In this document: piece by piece, positions 19,421-28,115 of the stretch
Layout of the letters: each line of letters begins with the position of its first letter
How positions within the stretch are numbered: the stretch's first letter is position 1
DNA from: Arthrobacter koreensis
GTDB taxonomy: Bacteria > Actinomycetota > Actinomycetes > Actinomycetales > Micrococcaceae
Assembly (NCBI RefSeq): GCF_009193255.1
Contig: NZ_WACG01000002.1
Coordinates: 1 to 64,000 of the forward strand
Direction of reading: 5' to 3'
Length of the DNA stretch: 64,000 nucleotides
Translations under genes and position numbers: made by a program
Notes under the pieces: generated by a model
Told to the model about the DNA's origin: nothing
The model's database searches: none
Seen by the model: the letters and a program-made list of their open reading frames with translations, nothing else

Positions 19421-21075
19421 CGGTGTGCTCCCTCGGGCAGGGGCAGCAGCACCGTGAAGCGCGCGCCGCCGCTTTCCGCCGTTGGGTCCAGCTGAAGCGT
19501 CCCGCCAAGCCGGAGCACGGCCTGGTTCACCAGGGCGAGGCCAAACCCGCGGCCGGTGCCGGGCAGGGAGGCCTTGGTGCTGAATCCCTGTTCGAAAATG
19601 CGCTGGCGTGCTTCAGCCGGTACCCCCGGCCCGCTGTCCTGGACGCAGAGCCGGAAACCCGGACGTCCGCCGTCGTCCACCACCGCCAGATGCACGGTGA
19701 TGTGCGGGTCGGGCAGGCCCTGGACGGCATCCATGGCGTTGTCCACGAGGTTCCCCACAATGGTCACCAGTTCGCCGGAGTCCAGCAGGGCAGGCCCGGT
19801 CCCGTCTTCCGGTTCCGGCTGCAGCACCAGCTCCAGATCGATTCCGCGCTCCCGCGCCTGTGCCCTCTTGCCCGCCAGCAGGGCGGCCAGCGCAGGCTCG
19901 CCAACAGCGCTGACGACGTCATCGGCCAGCTGCTGGGACTGCTCCAGGTCCCGGGTGGCGAACTCGAGTGCCTCCGCAGGGCGGTCCAGCTCGATCAGCG
20001 ACACGACGGTATGGAGGCGGTTGGCATGTTCGTGTGCCTGGGCCTGGAGTGCGTCGGTGAGCGTCCGCATTGACTGCAGCTGACCGGTCAGGGCCTCCAC
20101 CTCCGTGTGGTCCCGGAGGGTGGTCACTGTTCCCAGCCGCCTGGGTTCACCAGTTTTCCTGCCGCGGCCGGCACCCGCCGCCCCCGCGGCCACGGCGGGG
20201 GACTGGCTGATGACCAGGATGCGGTCCTTCGTGAAGTGGAATTCGTCGACGGCGGTGCGCCCGGAGCGCAGCAGCTCCGCCAGCGGCTCGGGAAGGCCCA
20301 GGCCGCGGAAATCGGTGGGGCCCTCCGCCGCCCCGTCCGGAAGCCCCAGCAGCTCTGCGGCCTGGTCGTTGCGGAGCACCAGTTCGCCGTCGTTGTTGAT
20401 CAGCAGCAGGCCCTCCCGCAGCGAATGCAGCGCGGCGTCGTGGAAGGCGAAGACGCCTGCCAGCTCATCCGGGCGGCGGTCCTGCGTGGTCCGCCGCAGG
20501 TAGCGGGTGAGCAGGAGGGAGGCCAGGGTTCCCCAGGCCAGGGCGGCAGTCGCGATGATGAACAGTCCCGGCAGCTCGGCATCGCGGGCGATCGCTACCC
20601 GGTCCACGGTCAACCCGGCAGCCACCAGTGCCCGAACCTCGCCGCGGCTGTCCAGCACCGGCACCATGGCCCGGACCGAGGGACCCAGGGTGCCCGTGTA
20701 GACCTCGGTGAAGGAGGTGCCGGCCAGGGCCTGGTCCACGGACCCGATGTACTGCCTGCCGATCTCGGACTCGTTTCGGTGCGTAAAGCGCGTCCGGTCC
20801 GGAGCCATAATCGTGAGGAAGTCCACGTGCGCAGAGCCCATGACTTCTGCGGCATAGGGCTGGAGCGCGGCGCTCGGGTTCTCGCCCGTGACCGATTCAA
20901 GCACGAACGGGTCCGCGGCGATCGTCTCCGCGACGGAGAGCATCCGGTCCGCGGTTTCCTCGTAGCTGTGCTGTTCCGCCTGGACGTAGAGCGCCCAGGA
21001 CAGCCCGGCGGACAGGCAGAGGATAAACGCCAGCTGGCCAATAAGCAGCCGGCTGGCCAGGCTCCACTTGCGCAA
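19417..21075 (-). CDS. Sensor histidine kinase, CitA/DcuS family
   Basis: A kinase of about 552 residues. The first membrane segment is near residues 9-31 (LLIGQLAFILCLSAGLSWAL). A periplasmic-type PAS/CACHE sensor follows with RFTHRNESEIGRQY and GTSFTEVYTGTLGPSVRAMVPV, typical of citrate/dicarboxylate sensors. Then come a second segment near 170-195, a cytoplasmic PAS, the His box HEHANRLHTVVSLIE and a HATPase with NLVDNAMDAV, DSGPGVP and GRGFGLALV. The open frame continues far upstream without homology. TTG 21075 is chosen because AAGGAGA lies 4-5 nt before it and the N-terminus MRKWSLASRLLIGQ fits. Confidence 0.9.
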   Translation of the reverse strand: MRKWSLASRLLIGQLAFILCLSAGLSWALYVQAEQHSYEETADRMLSVAETIAADPFVLESVTGENPSAALQPYAAEVMGSAHVDFLTIMAPDRTRFTHRNESEIGRQYIGSVDQALAGTSFTEVYTGTLGPSVRAMVPVLDSRGEVRALVAAGLTVDRVAIARDAELPGLFIIATAALAWGTLASLLLTRYLRRTTQDRRPDELAGVFAFHDAALHSLREGLLLINNDGELVLRNDQAAELLGLPDGAAEGPTDFRGLGLPEPLAELLRSGRTAVDEFHFTKDRILVISQSPAVAAGAAGAGRGRKTGEPRRLGTVTTLRDHTEVEALTGQLQSMRTLTDALQAQAHEHANRLHTVVSLIELDRPAEALEFATRDLEQSQQLADDVVSAVGEPALAALLAGKRAQARERGIDLELVLQPEPEDGTGPALLDSGELVTIVGNLVDNAMDAVQGLPDPHITVHLAVVDDGGRPGFRLCVQDSGPGVPAEARQRIFEQGFSTKASLPGTGRGFGLALVNQAVLRLGGTLQLDPTAESGGARFTVLLPLPEGAHR

Positions 21076-21159
21076 GTATCTCCTTCGGTGCGGCAACGCG
21101 CATTCTGGTTCCCCGGCGGCTGGTTCCCGGGGGATCTCCGTGAACAGTATGAACACAAC

Positions 21160-21175
21160 CGTGACCACCGTCACA
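21160..21175. promoter_or_regulatory. CRP/GlxR-like site in the dctA-kinase intergenic region
   Basis: CGTGACCACCGTCACA matches the TGTGA-N6-TCACA consensus of cAMP-receptor-protein family regulators with one mismatch and has exact GTGAC/GTCAC arms. It is 90 nt upstream of dctA and 85 nt upstream of the kinase. It suggests carbon catabolite control of dicarboxylate use. Binding is inferred. Confidence 0.55.
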
Positions 21176-21194
21176 CGGGGCGGAGAGGATGTAG

Positions 21195-21209
21195 CCGGAT
21201 TACTTCCGG
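21195..21209. promoter_or_regulatory. CCGGA-N5-TCCGG dyad upstream of dctA
   Basis: A perfect 5+5+5 inverted repeat about 56 nt before the dctA start. Its position fits a binding site for the adjacent CitB-type response regulator or a promoter-region operator. Only the symmetry is seen; the ligand protein is a guess. Confidence 0.35.
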
Positions 21210-21264
21210 TTCCTGCTGCGATTCGCCGCCGGGGCCCAGCTATCAACGAAGCTAGGAGCATGCG

Positions 21265-22665
21265 ATGGCCTCTGCCACCATACCCGGCGGCGACCAGCCC
21301 ACGGTCAAAGCCAAAAAGAAGGACCGGACACACGTCCTCTACATAGCCGTGATCGCTGCCGTGATCCTGGGTGCAGTTATTGGACTGGTAGCTCCCGAGC
21401 TCGGCAAGTCCATGAAGCCTCTTGGTACAGCCTTCATCGGCCTGATCAAGATGATGATCGCACCGGTGATTTTCTGCACGATCGTCCTGGGCATCGGCTC
21501 GATCGCCAAGGCTGCCACTGTCGGCAAGGTTGGCGGCCTGGCGCTGGGCTACTTCATTGTCATGTCCACCTTCGCGCTGGCCATCGGGCTGGTCGTAGGC
21601 AACTTCATCCACCCCGGTGAAGGCCTGGACCTCCAGTCGTCCGGAGCCGCTGCACCGGCCGCACCGGAAGAGGACGGCGGGACCGTAGGGTTCCTGCTGG
21701 GGATCATTCCCACCACACTGCTCGCTTCGTTGACCGGTGAGTCGATCCTGCAGACCCTCTTCGTGGCACTGCTCGTCGGGTTCGCGCTGCAGAAAATGGG
21801 CAAGGGCGGCGCCCCGATCCTCAAAGGCATCGGCTACATCCAGGTGCTGGTCTTCCGCATCCTGATGATGATCATGTGGCTCGCCCCGATCGGCGCCTTC
21901 GGAGCCATCGCCGCCGTCGTCGGCGAAACCGGCGTGCAGGCGATCGTCTCCATGGCCACCCTGATGATCGCGTTTTACCTGACCTGCGTGCTGTTCATCG
22001 CCGTCATCCTCGGCGGACTGCTGAAGATTGTCACCGGGTTCAACATCTTCAAGCTGATGCGGTACCTCGGCCGGGAATACCTGCTGATCTTCTCCACCTC
22101 GTCCTCCGAGGTGGCCCTGCCGCGGCTTATCGCAAAGATGGAGCACCTGGGAGTTTCCAAGCCGGTCGTCGGCGTCACCGTTCCCACCGGCTACTCCTTC
22201 AACCTGGACGGCACGGCCATCTACCTGACCATGGCCGCACTGTTCGTCGCCTCCGCGATGGGAAAGCCGCTGGAGCTCGGTGAGCAGATCTCACTGCTGG
22301 TCTTCATGATCATCGCCTCCAAGGGCGCTGCCGGTGTTACCGGTGCGGGCCTCGCGACCCTCGCCGGCGGCCTGCAGTCCCACCGCCCGGACCTGATCGA
22401 AGGTGTTGGCCTGATCGTGGGCATCGACCGCTTTATGTCCGAAGCCCGCGCCCTGACCAACTTCACCGGCAATGCCGTCGCCACCGTGCTGATCGGCACC
22501 TGGACCAAGGAAATCGACAAGGACCAGGTCCGCCGGGTCCTGGACAAGGAACTTCCGTTCGACGAAGCCAGCATGAACGTCGACGCCGGGTCCGGCGAAC
22601 CGGAACCCACGGAGGAATCCCGGGAAGTGGAGAGCGCCGTTCCCGCAGCCGGCGGCCGGTCCTAG
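21265..22665 (+). CDS. dctA: C4-dicarboxylate:cation symporter DctA
   Basis: A 466-residue transporter of the DAACS/SLC1 family for succinate, fumarate and malate. Eight hydrophobic helices and two re-entrant loops are predictable. The hallmark motifs are the serine-rich STSSSEVALPRL, the SFNLDGTAIY segment and the last-helix GIDRFMSEARALTNFTGNAVAT. The tail of about 40 residues is acidic. ATG 21265 follows TAGGAG. It is divergent from the sensor kinase that probably controls it and ends at a strong terminator. Confidence 0.93.
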   Translation: MASATIPGGDQPTVKAKKKDRTHVLYIAVIAAVILGAVIGLVAPELGKSMKPLGTAFIGLIKMMIAPVIFCTIVLGIGSIAKAATVGKVGGLALGYFIVMSTFALAIGLVVGNFIHPGEGLDLQSSGAAAPAAPEEDGGTVGFLLGIIPTTLLASLTGESILQTLFVALLVGFALQKMGKGGAPILKGIGYIQVLVFRILMMIMWLAPIGAFGAIAAVVGETGVQAIVSMATLMIAFYLTCVLFIAVILGGLLKIVTGFNIFKLMRYLGREYLLIFSTSSSEVALPRLIAKMEHLGVSKPVVGVTVPTGYSFNLDGTAIYLTMAALFVASAMGKPLELGEQISLLVFMIIASKGAAGVTGAGLATLAGGLQSHRPDLIEGVGLIVGIDRFMSEARALTNFTGNAVATVLIGTWTKEIDKDQVRRVLDKELPFDEASMNVDAGSGEPEPTEESREVESAVPAAGGRS

Positions 22666-22691
22666 CCCGCGCCCGAAGGCCTAGAAACCGG

Positions 22692-22740
22692 CAGACAAAA
22701 GGAACGCTCCCGCACCTGGCGGGAGCGTTCCTTTTGTCTG
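22692..22740. terminator. Bidirectional terminator between dctA and the SSS symporter
   Basis: A perfect 22-bp stem (22692-22713 with 22719-22740) around a 5-nt loop, with A-rich and T-rich outer ends (ACAAAAGG/CCTTTTGT), so it can terminate on both strands. It serves the convergent dctA and symporter genes. Confidence 0.93.
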
Positions 22741-22754
22741 TTTTGTCTGCTCAG

Positions 22755-24290
22755 CTACTGGGCGCGGGAAGCGTCCACAGTCTCGCCTGCATCTGCCGCG
22801 TCCAGCTGCGCCCGGCCCGCCACGCGGTCCTCCCAGGCGGACATCACTGCGGGGTCTGTCCGCGGCGTCAGCAACGAGACCACGAAGTACACCGCCGCGG
22901 AGGCGATGAGGCCAAAGTAGATGGGTTCGTTGGCGTATACGCCGTCATACGGAGCATCTCCGGTGATTTCCAGGTAGATCATGGTGGAGAGGGTTGCCAC
23001 GGTTCCGGCGACCATGGAGGCTGCTGCGCCGAAGCCGGTGCCCCGCTTCCAGAACAGTCCGCCCAGGATCGCGACCAGCAGGCCGCCCACCAGGATGTCG
23101 TACGCAATGGTCAGGGCCGCCACGACGTCCTGGACCACAATGGCCAGCAGGATCGTCACGACGCCCAGGCCCAGGACCCAGGCCTGGCTGCGGGCGACGT
23201 CGTGCTCCGGGTTTTCGGCGGACGGAGCGTCGGTGCCGGTGGCCTTCGAACCGCCGAACCAGCTGCGGACGTAGGGCACGACGTCGGTGCGCGCCACCGT
23301 GGCGGCCGCAATGAGGGAACCCGAGGCAGTGGACATCATGGCCGCGACGGCGGCAGCCAGGACCAGCCCGCCCAATCCCACCGGCAGGATGTTCATGGCG
23401 ACGTCCGCGTAGACATCGTCCTTGGATTCGATGGCCGGCAGGACGACGGAGGCTGCCATGCCGATCAGGGCTCCGGCCACGCCGTACAGGATGCAGTAGA
23501 TGCCGGCCGCGGTGCCGCCCCAGCGCGCAATCAGGGGTGTGCGGGCTGTGAAGACGCGCTGCCAAATGTCCTGGCCGATCAGCAGGCCAAGGGTGTAGAC
23601 CACAAAGTACGTGATGATGCTCTGCGCGCCGATGCCGGTGATGCTGAAGAACTCAGCGTCCACGCGTTCGCGGATTCCGTCGATGCCGCCGGCATTGGCG
23701 AAGGTGAAGGGCAGCATCAGCGCGAACACGCCGATGGTCTTGATGATGAACTGCGCCATGTCCGCGAGGGTGATGGACCACATGCCGCCGATCGTGGAGT
23801 AGATGAGTACGACGGCGCCGCCTACGGCGATTGCCAGCCAACGGTCCCAGCCGAAGAGCACGACGAAGATGGTGGCGTACGCGCCCGTGGAGGTGGCACA
23901 CAGCATCAGGGTGTAGGCCAGCATGACAACGGAGGACATGCGGGTTGAACCCGGGCCGTAACGGAGCGAGAGCATCTGGGAGACCGTGTAGATCTTCAGC
24001 TTCTGCAGCTTCGAGGCGAAGAGCAGGCTGAGCAGCAGGACACCGGCGCCGATGGCCACTACGAGCCACATTCCGGAGATGCCGTACTGGTAGCCAAGGC
24101 CCACGCCGCCCACGGTTGACGCGCCGCCCAGGACTACGGCAGCCATGGTTCCCGTGTAAAAGAGCGGGCCGAGCCGCCTGCCGGCTACGAGGTAGTCGCT
24201 CTCATTCTTGGTGCGGGACTTTCCCCACCATCCGAAAGCAAGCATCCCTACGAGATAAGCCACAACGATCGCGGCGTTTATGTATTCCAC
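22755..24290 (-). CDS. Sodium:solute symporter (SSS family)
   Basis: A protein of about 511 residues with 12-13 predicted membrane helices. The family patterns are GRRLGPLFYTGTMAAVVLGG near the N-terminus, the KLKIYTVSQMLSLRYG loop and AAVAAMMSTASGSLIAAATV. The substrate cannot be read from sequence; with dctA and prp genes nearby a monocarboxylate or related organic acid is plausible. GTG 24290 is preferred, with AGGA 6-7 nt upstream and the N-terminus MEYINAAIVVAYLVG. The frame extends to 24362 without a site. Confidence 0.88.
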   Translation of the reverse strand: MEYINAAIVVAYLVGMLAFGWWGKSRTKNESDYLVAGRRLGPLFYTGTMAAVVLGGASTVGGVGLGYQYGISGMWLVVAIGAGVLLLSLLFASKLQKLKIYTVSQMLSLRYGPGSTRMSSVVMLAYTLMLCATSTGAYATIFVVLFGWDRWLAIAVGGAVVLIYSTIGGMWSITLADMAQFIIKTIGVFALMLPFTFANAGGIDGIRERVDAEFFSITGIGAQSIITYFVVYTLGLLIGQDIWQRVFTARTPLIARWGGTAAGIYCILYGVAGALIGMAASVVLPAIESKDDVYADVAMNILPVGLGGLVLAAAVAAMMSTASGSLIAAATVARTDVVPYVRSWFGGSKATGTDAPSAENPEHDVARSQAWVLGLGVVTILLAIVVQDVVAALTIAYDILVGGLLVAILGGLFWKRGTGFGAAASMVAGTVATLSTMIYLEITGDAPYDGVYANEPIYFGLIASAAVYFVVSLLTPRTDPAVMSAWEDRVAGRAQLDAADAGETVDASRAQ

Positions 24291-24593
24291 ATTTGGTCCT
24301 GTCGGTTCGGCGGACTGGGCTTTGACGTGGACCTGCGCCTCGTATTGCCTCACAGTCAACATCTGTTTACCTAGACGCTAACCGCCGAGCGGAAAATGCG
24401 TCAATGGTTTCGGCGAAACTGATCCCGCCCGGCCGGACCGGCCCGCCGTCCCGTGGATCAAGGTTCGAGTTAAGGTTGAGCGTCAAGGCTCGCAGGCGTT
24501 ACGCGCCCGGATTCGCGGTATCCGTGTTGCACGGTTGTAACCTTGGAAAGGACAGCCAGCAGGACAGCTAGAGACGGAAGCGTGGATTTATAC
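24291..24593. other. Intergenic region between the symporter and parA
   Basis: About 300 bases separating divergent genes; it must hold both promoters. Visible items are short direct repeats of AAGGTT near 24460-24480 and an imperfect GGTT-GT-AACC dyad at 24533-24542 close to the parA start. I cannot assign confident -35/-10 boxes and see no gene. Confidence 0.5.
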
Positions 24594-25493
24594 GTGAGCA
24601 GCGAACAGAGTTCCACAACTCTGCAGGACGAGGCACAGGGCGCAGCCGGCGAAGCCATGGGTCCTACCGGCCGGCCGCTGACTGAGTTCCCCGAGCCTCC
24701 GGTCCTGACTTCCCATGGTCCGGCCCGCATCATCGCGATGGTGAACCAGAAGGGCGGCGTCGGCAAGACTACGTCCACCATCAATCTCGGTGCCGCACTG
24801 GCAGAGGCCGGACGCAAGGTCCTGCTGGTGGACTTCGACCCGCAGGGCGCCCTGTCCGCCGGGCTGGGCACCAACCCGCACGAACTGGATGTCACCGTCT
24901 ACAACGTGCTCATGGACCGCAAGGTGGACATCCGCGATGCCATCCAGGAAACGCACGTTGAGAACATCGACCTCCTGCCTGCGAACATCGACCTCTCCGC
25001 CGCCGAAGTCCAGCTGGTCAACGAAGTTGCCCGCGAACAGGTCCTGGAACGCGCGCTGCGCCGTGTCTCGGACGACTACGACGTCATCCTCATCGACTGC
25101 CAGCCCTCCCTGGGCCTCCTGACCGTTAATGCGCTCACCGCCGCCCACGGCGTGATCATTCCGCTGATCTGCGAGTTCTTTGCCCTCCGCGCCGTGGCGC
25201 TGCTGGTGGAGACTATCGAGAAGGTCCAGGACCGGCTGAACCCGGGCCTGCAGGTGGACGGCGTTCTCGCCACGATGTACGACGCGCGCACGCTGCACAG
25301 CCGCGAGGTCATTGGCCGCCTGGTGGAAGCCTTCGGGGACAAGGTCTTCGAAACCGTCATCAAGCGCACCATCAAGTTCGCCGATGCCACCGTCGCTGCC
25401 GAACCCATCACCTCCTACGCCGGAAACCACGCCGGCGCTGAGTCCTACCGCCGGCTGGCCAAGGAACTGATTGCCCGCGGCGGCGCTCCCTAG
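24594..25493 (+). CDS. ParA-family ATPase upstream of scpAB
   Basis: A protein of about 299 residues with the deviant Walker A VNQKGGVGKTTS, Walker A' in LLVDFDPQGALSAGLG and Walker B in DVILIDCQPSLG. A 40-residue polar N-terminus precedes the fold. It is the ParA paralogue that lies in front of scpA-scpB in many actinobacteria (Rv1708 position), so a role with the condensin-like ScpAB complex in chromosome organisation is likely. The start is uncertain: GTG 24594 gives MSSEQSS; GTG 24582 is also in frame. It overlaps scpA by 23 nt. Confidence 0.92.
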   Translation: MSSEQSSTTLQDEAQGAAGEAMGPTGRPLTEFPEPPVLTSHGPARIIAMVNQKGGVGKTTSTINLGAALAEAGRKVLLVDFDPQGALSAGLGTNPHELDVTVYNVLMDRKVDIRDAIQETHVENIDLLPANIDLSAAEVQLVNEVAREQVLERALRRVSDDYDVILIDCQPSLGLLTVNALTAAHGVIIPLICEFFALRAVALLVETIEKVQDRLNPGLQVDGVLATMYDARTLHSREVIGRLVEAFGDKVFETVIKRTIKFADATVAAEPITSYAGNHAGAESYRRLAKELIARGGAP

Positions 25494-26355
25494 CGCCGCA
25501 GGGGATACGGCCGCCGCGGCCGGGTTCGAGGTCCGGCTGGAGAACTTCCGCGGCCCGTTCGACGTGCTGCTTGGGCTCATCAGCAAGCATGAGCTGGACA
25601 TCACTGAAATTGCCCTTGCCACGGTCACCGACGAATTCATCGGCTATATCCGCGCGCTGACGGCTTCCGGCCAGGGCTGGGCGCTGGACGAAGCGAGTGA
25701 GTTCCTGGTGATCGCGGCAACGCTCCTTGACCTGAAGGCAGCCCGCCTGCTTCCGGCTGGAGACGTGGAGGACGACGACGACATCGCCCTGCTGGAGGCG
25801 CGGGACCTGCTCTTCGCCCGGCTACTGCAGTACCGCGCCTTCAAAGAGGTTGCCTCCCTGATGGAACGCCGGCTCGAGGAAGAAGGCCTCCGCTTCCCGC
25901 GGGACACCGCGCTGGAGCCGCACCTGGCTGCCATGCTCCCGGAACTGGTCTGGAAAACGAGTGCCGGTGAATTCGGTCAGCTGGCACGGAAGGCGCTCGA
26001 ACCCAAACCCGGTCTGCCCACCGAAGTCGGCCTGGCACACCTGCACGCACCGCGCGTCAGCGTGCGGGAACAGGCGCGGATTATCGGGGCCAGGCTCCGG
26101 CAGGGCAGCCCGCTGACGTTCCTGGAACTGGCGGAAGGGGCCACACCGCTGGAAATTGTTGGCCGCTTCCTCGCACTCCTGGAGATGTTCCGCGACGGAG
26201 TGCTGGCCTTCGACCAGCCTGAGCCGCTGGGCGAGCTGAAGATCACCTGGACCGGAACCGGCTTCCTTGACTGGTCCGCCTCCACCCTCACCGATGAATA
26301 CGACGACGCTGACGAGGAGACCGATGCAGCCGCAGCTCTCGAACCAGGGCACTGA
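25471..26355 (+). CDS. scpA: Segregation and condensation protein A
   Basis: A 294-residue kleisin subunit of the SMC-ScpAB complex. The conserved start of the fold is FEVRLENFRGPFDVLLGLI and the middle has EASEFLVIAATLLDLKAARLLP. No ATG or GTG lies in the usual place. TTG 25471, inside the end of parA and 5 nt after AAGGA, is the best start. It overlaps scpB by 32 nt. The C-terminal tail is acidic. Confidence 0.93.
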   Translation: MPAAALPSAAGDTAAAAGFEVRLENFRGPFDVLLGLISKHELDITEIALATVTDEFIGYIRALTASGQGWALDEASEFLVIAATLLDLKAARLLPAGDVEDDDDIALLEARDLLFARLLQYRAFKEVASLMERRLEEEGLRFPRDTALEPHLAAMLPELVWKTSAGEFGQLARKALEPKPGLPTEVGLAHLHAPRVSVREQARIIGARLRQGSPLTFLELAEGATPLEIVGRFLALLEMFRDGVLAFDQPEPLGELKITWTGTGFLDWSASTLTDEYDDADEETDAAAALEPGH

Positions 26356-26980
26356 AAACACCTCCGCGGCCAACGGTGGAGGCGTCGGGGGCCGGCCCGG
26401 CGGCGTACGTGCCGCAGCCGAAGCGGTATTGATGGTGGCCAGCGAGCCGGTGAGCGCCGCGAGCCTTGCCGCAGCACTGGGAATTGGCGCCGCGGCGGCC
26501 GAAGAACTCCTTGACGGTCTGCGCAAAGAGTATGACGGCTATACTGGGGACGGACCTGACGGACTGCGCGCAGTTGAACCGCGCGGTTTTGAGCTCCGGG
26601 AAGTTGCCGGCGGCTGGCGAATCTACTCCCGCCCCGCCTTCGCCGACGTCGTTGGGCAGTTCGTTCTCGAAGGGCAGAGCGCCCGGCTTTCCCAGGCCGC
26701 GCTGGAAACCCTGGCAGTGGTTGCCTACCGGCAGCCGGTCACCCGCGGACGAATTTCGGCCATCCGTGGAGTCAACGTGGATTCCGTGGTCCGGACGCTG
26801 ATCCAGCGGGGGCTGGTAACTGAATCCGGAACCGAACCCGAAACCGGTTCACTGCTCTACGTGACAACCCCGCTTTTCCTGGAAAAGCTGGGTCTGGGCA
26901 GCGTAGAGGAACTGCCGCAGATCGCACCGCACTTGCCCGGGCTGGAAAACCTCCCGGAATTTGAAGAAACTACTTACTAA
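26324..26980 (+). CDS. scpB: Segregation and condensation protein B
   Basis: A 218-residue winged-helix dimer protein of the SMC-ScpAB complex. Conserved text includes AAAEAVLMVASEPVSA, LSQAALETLAVVAYRQPVTR and IRGVNVDSVVRTLIQRGLV. ATG 26324 has GAGGAG 5 nt before it and gives a 26-residue polar lead before the fold. The gene overlaps scpA, so the two are translated together. Confidence 0.95.
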   Translation: MQPQLSNQGTENTSAANGGGVGGRPGGVRAAAEAVLMVASEPVSAASLAAALGIGAAAAEELLDGLRKEYDGYTGDGPDGLRAVEPRGFELREVAGGWRIYSRPAFADVVGQFVLEGQSARLSQAALETLAVVAYRQPVTRGRISAIRGVNVDSVVRTLIQRGLVTESGTEPETGSLLYVTTPLFLEKLGLGSVEELPQIAPHLPGLENLPEFEETTY

Positions 26981-27004
26981 CCGCTACACCCGAAGGACTT
27001 CTCA

Positions 27005-28111
27005 ATGACACAGGCACCCCGTTCCGGCTCAGGCCGCAGTAATCCGCGCAGCGGCGGGGGAGCAGGCTCCAGCCGCAGCTTCGGCAAGGGCTCCAAGCCC
27101 GCCACCGGACGCACCGGAGGCCCGAAGTCCTCAGGCGGAGCAGGCGCCCCCAAGCAGGGAGGCTTCAAGTCCGGCGCACCAAAGTCCGGCGGTTTCAAGG
27201 GAAGCGCGCCCAAAGAAGGCGGCTTCAAGCCCGGCGGTCCCCGCACCGGCGCCCCGAAGGGCAAGGGCGGCGGCGAGCGGGCTTTCCGCAACGAACGCTT
27301 CGGCAAGAACCTGGGCCCGGTGACCAAGCGCACGCACACGCGCCGTCCGGGCAAGCCCGTCATTTCCGAGCACCACGATCCCGAGGGCATCCGGCTGCAG
27401 AAGGTCATGGCCAGCGCCGGCGTAGCCTCGCGCCGTGTCTGCGAGGAAATGATCACCGAGGGCCGTGTGGAGGTCGACGGCGAAGTCGTCACCGAGCTCG
27501 GCGTGCGCGTGGACCCCAAGACCGTGGCCATCCACGTGGACGGCATGCGCCTGCAGCTCGACGAGACGCAGAAGTACTACGTCTTCAACAAGCCGCGCGG
27601 CGTCGTCTCCACGATGGAGGACCCGGAAGGCCGGCCGTGCATCAGCGATTACCTCAAGAGCACCAACAAGCATGAGCGCCTCTTCCACGTTGGCCGCCTG
27701 GACACCAACACTGAAGGCCTGCTGCTGCTGACCAACGACGGCGAGCTGGCCAACCGCCTGACCCACCCCTCCTACGAGGTGCCCAAGACCTACCTGGTGC
27801 AGGTGCGCGGGCCCATGGCCCACGGCATCGGCGCCCAGATGCGTGAAGGTATTGAGCTGGAGGACGGCTTCGCCAAGGTTGACTCGTTCCGTCTGGTGGA
27901 CTCGACTCCCGGCCACATCCTCGTGGAGGTGGTACTCCACTCCGGCCGGAACCGCATTGTCCGCCGCATGTTCGACGCCGTTGGCCACCCCGTGGAGCGG
28001 CTTGTCCGCACCCAGATGGGCCCGATCCGCCTGAATGACCAGCGCCAGGGCAGCATCCGTGTCCTGGGACGCCACGAAGTCGGCCACCTGATGGCCGTCG
28101 TGGGCCTCTAG
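27005..28111 (+). CDS. rluB: rRNA pseudouridine synthase RluB/RsuA family with basic N-terminal tail
   Basis: A 368-residue protein. Residues 1-115 are a low-complexity tail of Gly, Lys, Ser, Pro and Ala with repeats such as GGFKSGAPKSGGFKGSAPK. Then comes an S4 RNA-binding domain (IRLQKVMASAGVASRRVCEEMI) and the synthase domain with the catalytic Asp in GRLDTNTEGLLLLTNDGEL and later GRNRIVRRMFDAVGH. It modifies 23S rRNA near the peptidyl-transferase centre by family analogy. Its place after scpB matches Rv1711. Confidence 0.93.
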   Translation: MTQAPRSGSGRSNPRSGGGAGSSRSFGKGSKPATGRTGGPKSSGGAGAPKQGGFKSGAPKSGGFKGSAPKEGGFKPGGPRTGAPKGKGGGERAFRNERFGKNLGPVTKRTHTRRPGKPVISEHHDPEGIRLQKVMASAGVASRRVCEEMITEGRVEVDGEVVTELGVRVDPKTVAIHVDGMRLQLDETQKYYVFNKPRGVVSTMEDPEGRPCISDYLKSTNKHERLFHVGRLDTNTEGLLLLTNDGELANRLTHPSYEVPKTYLVQVRGPMAHGIGAQMREGIELEDGFAKVDSFRLVDSTPGHILVEVVLHSGRNRIVRRMFDAVGHPVERLVRTQMGPIRLNDQRQGSIRVLGRHEVGHLMAVVGL

Positions 28112-28115
28112 TCCC

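Noticed and set aside
21076-22146. Upstream extension of the sensor-kinase frame by about 357 codons
   Set aside because: It overlaps dctA on the other strand, is His/Asp/Gln rich without domains, and a TTG with AAGGAGA gives the proper transmembrane start.
11703-24362. Genomic island bounded by tRNA attachment repeats
   Set aside because: No tRNA, integrase or direct repeats flank the organic-acid block; the nearby xerD is the housekeeping recombinase.
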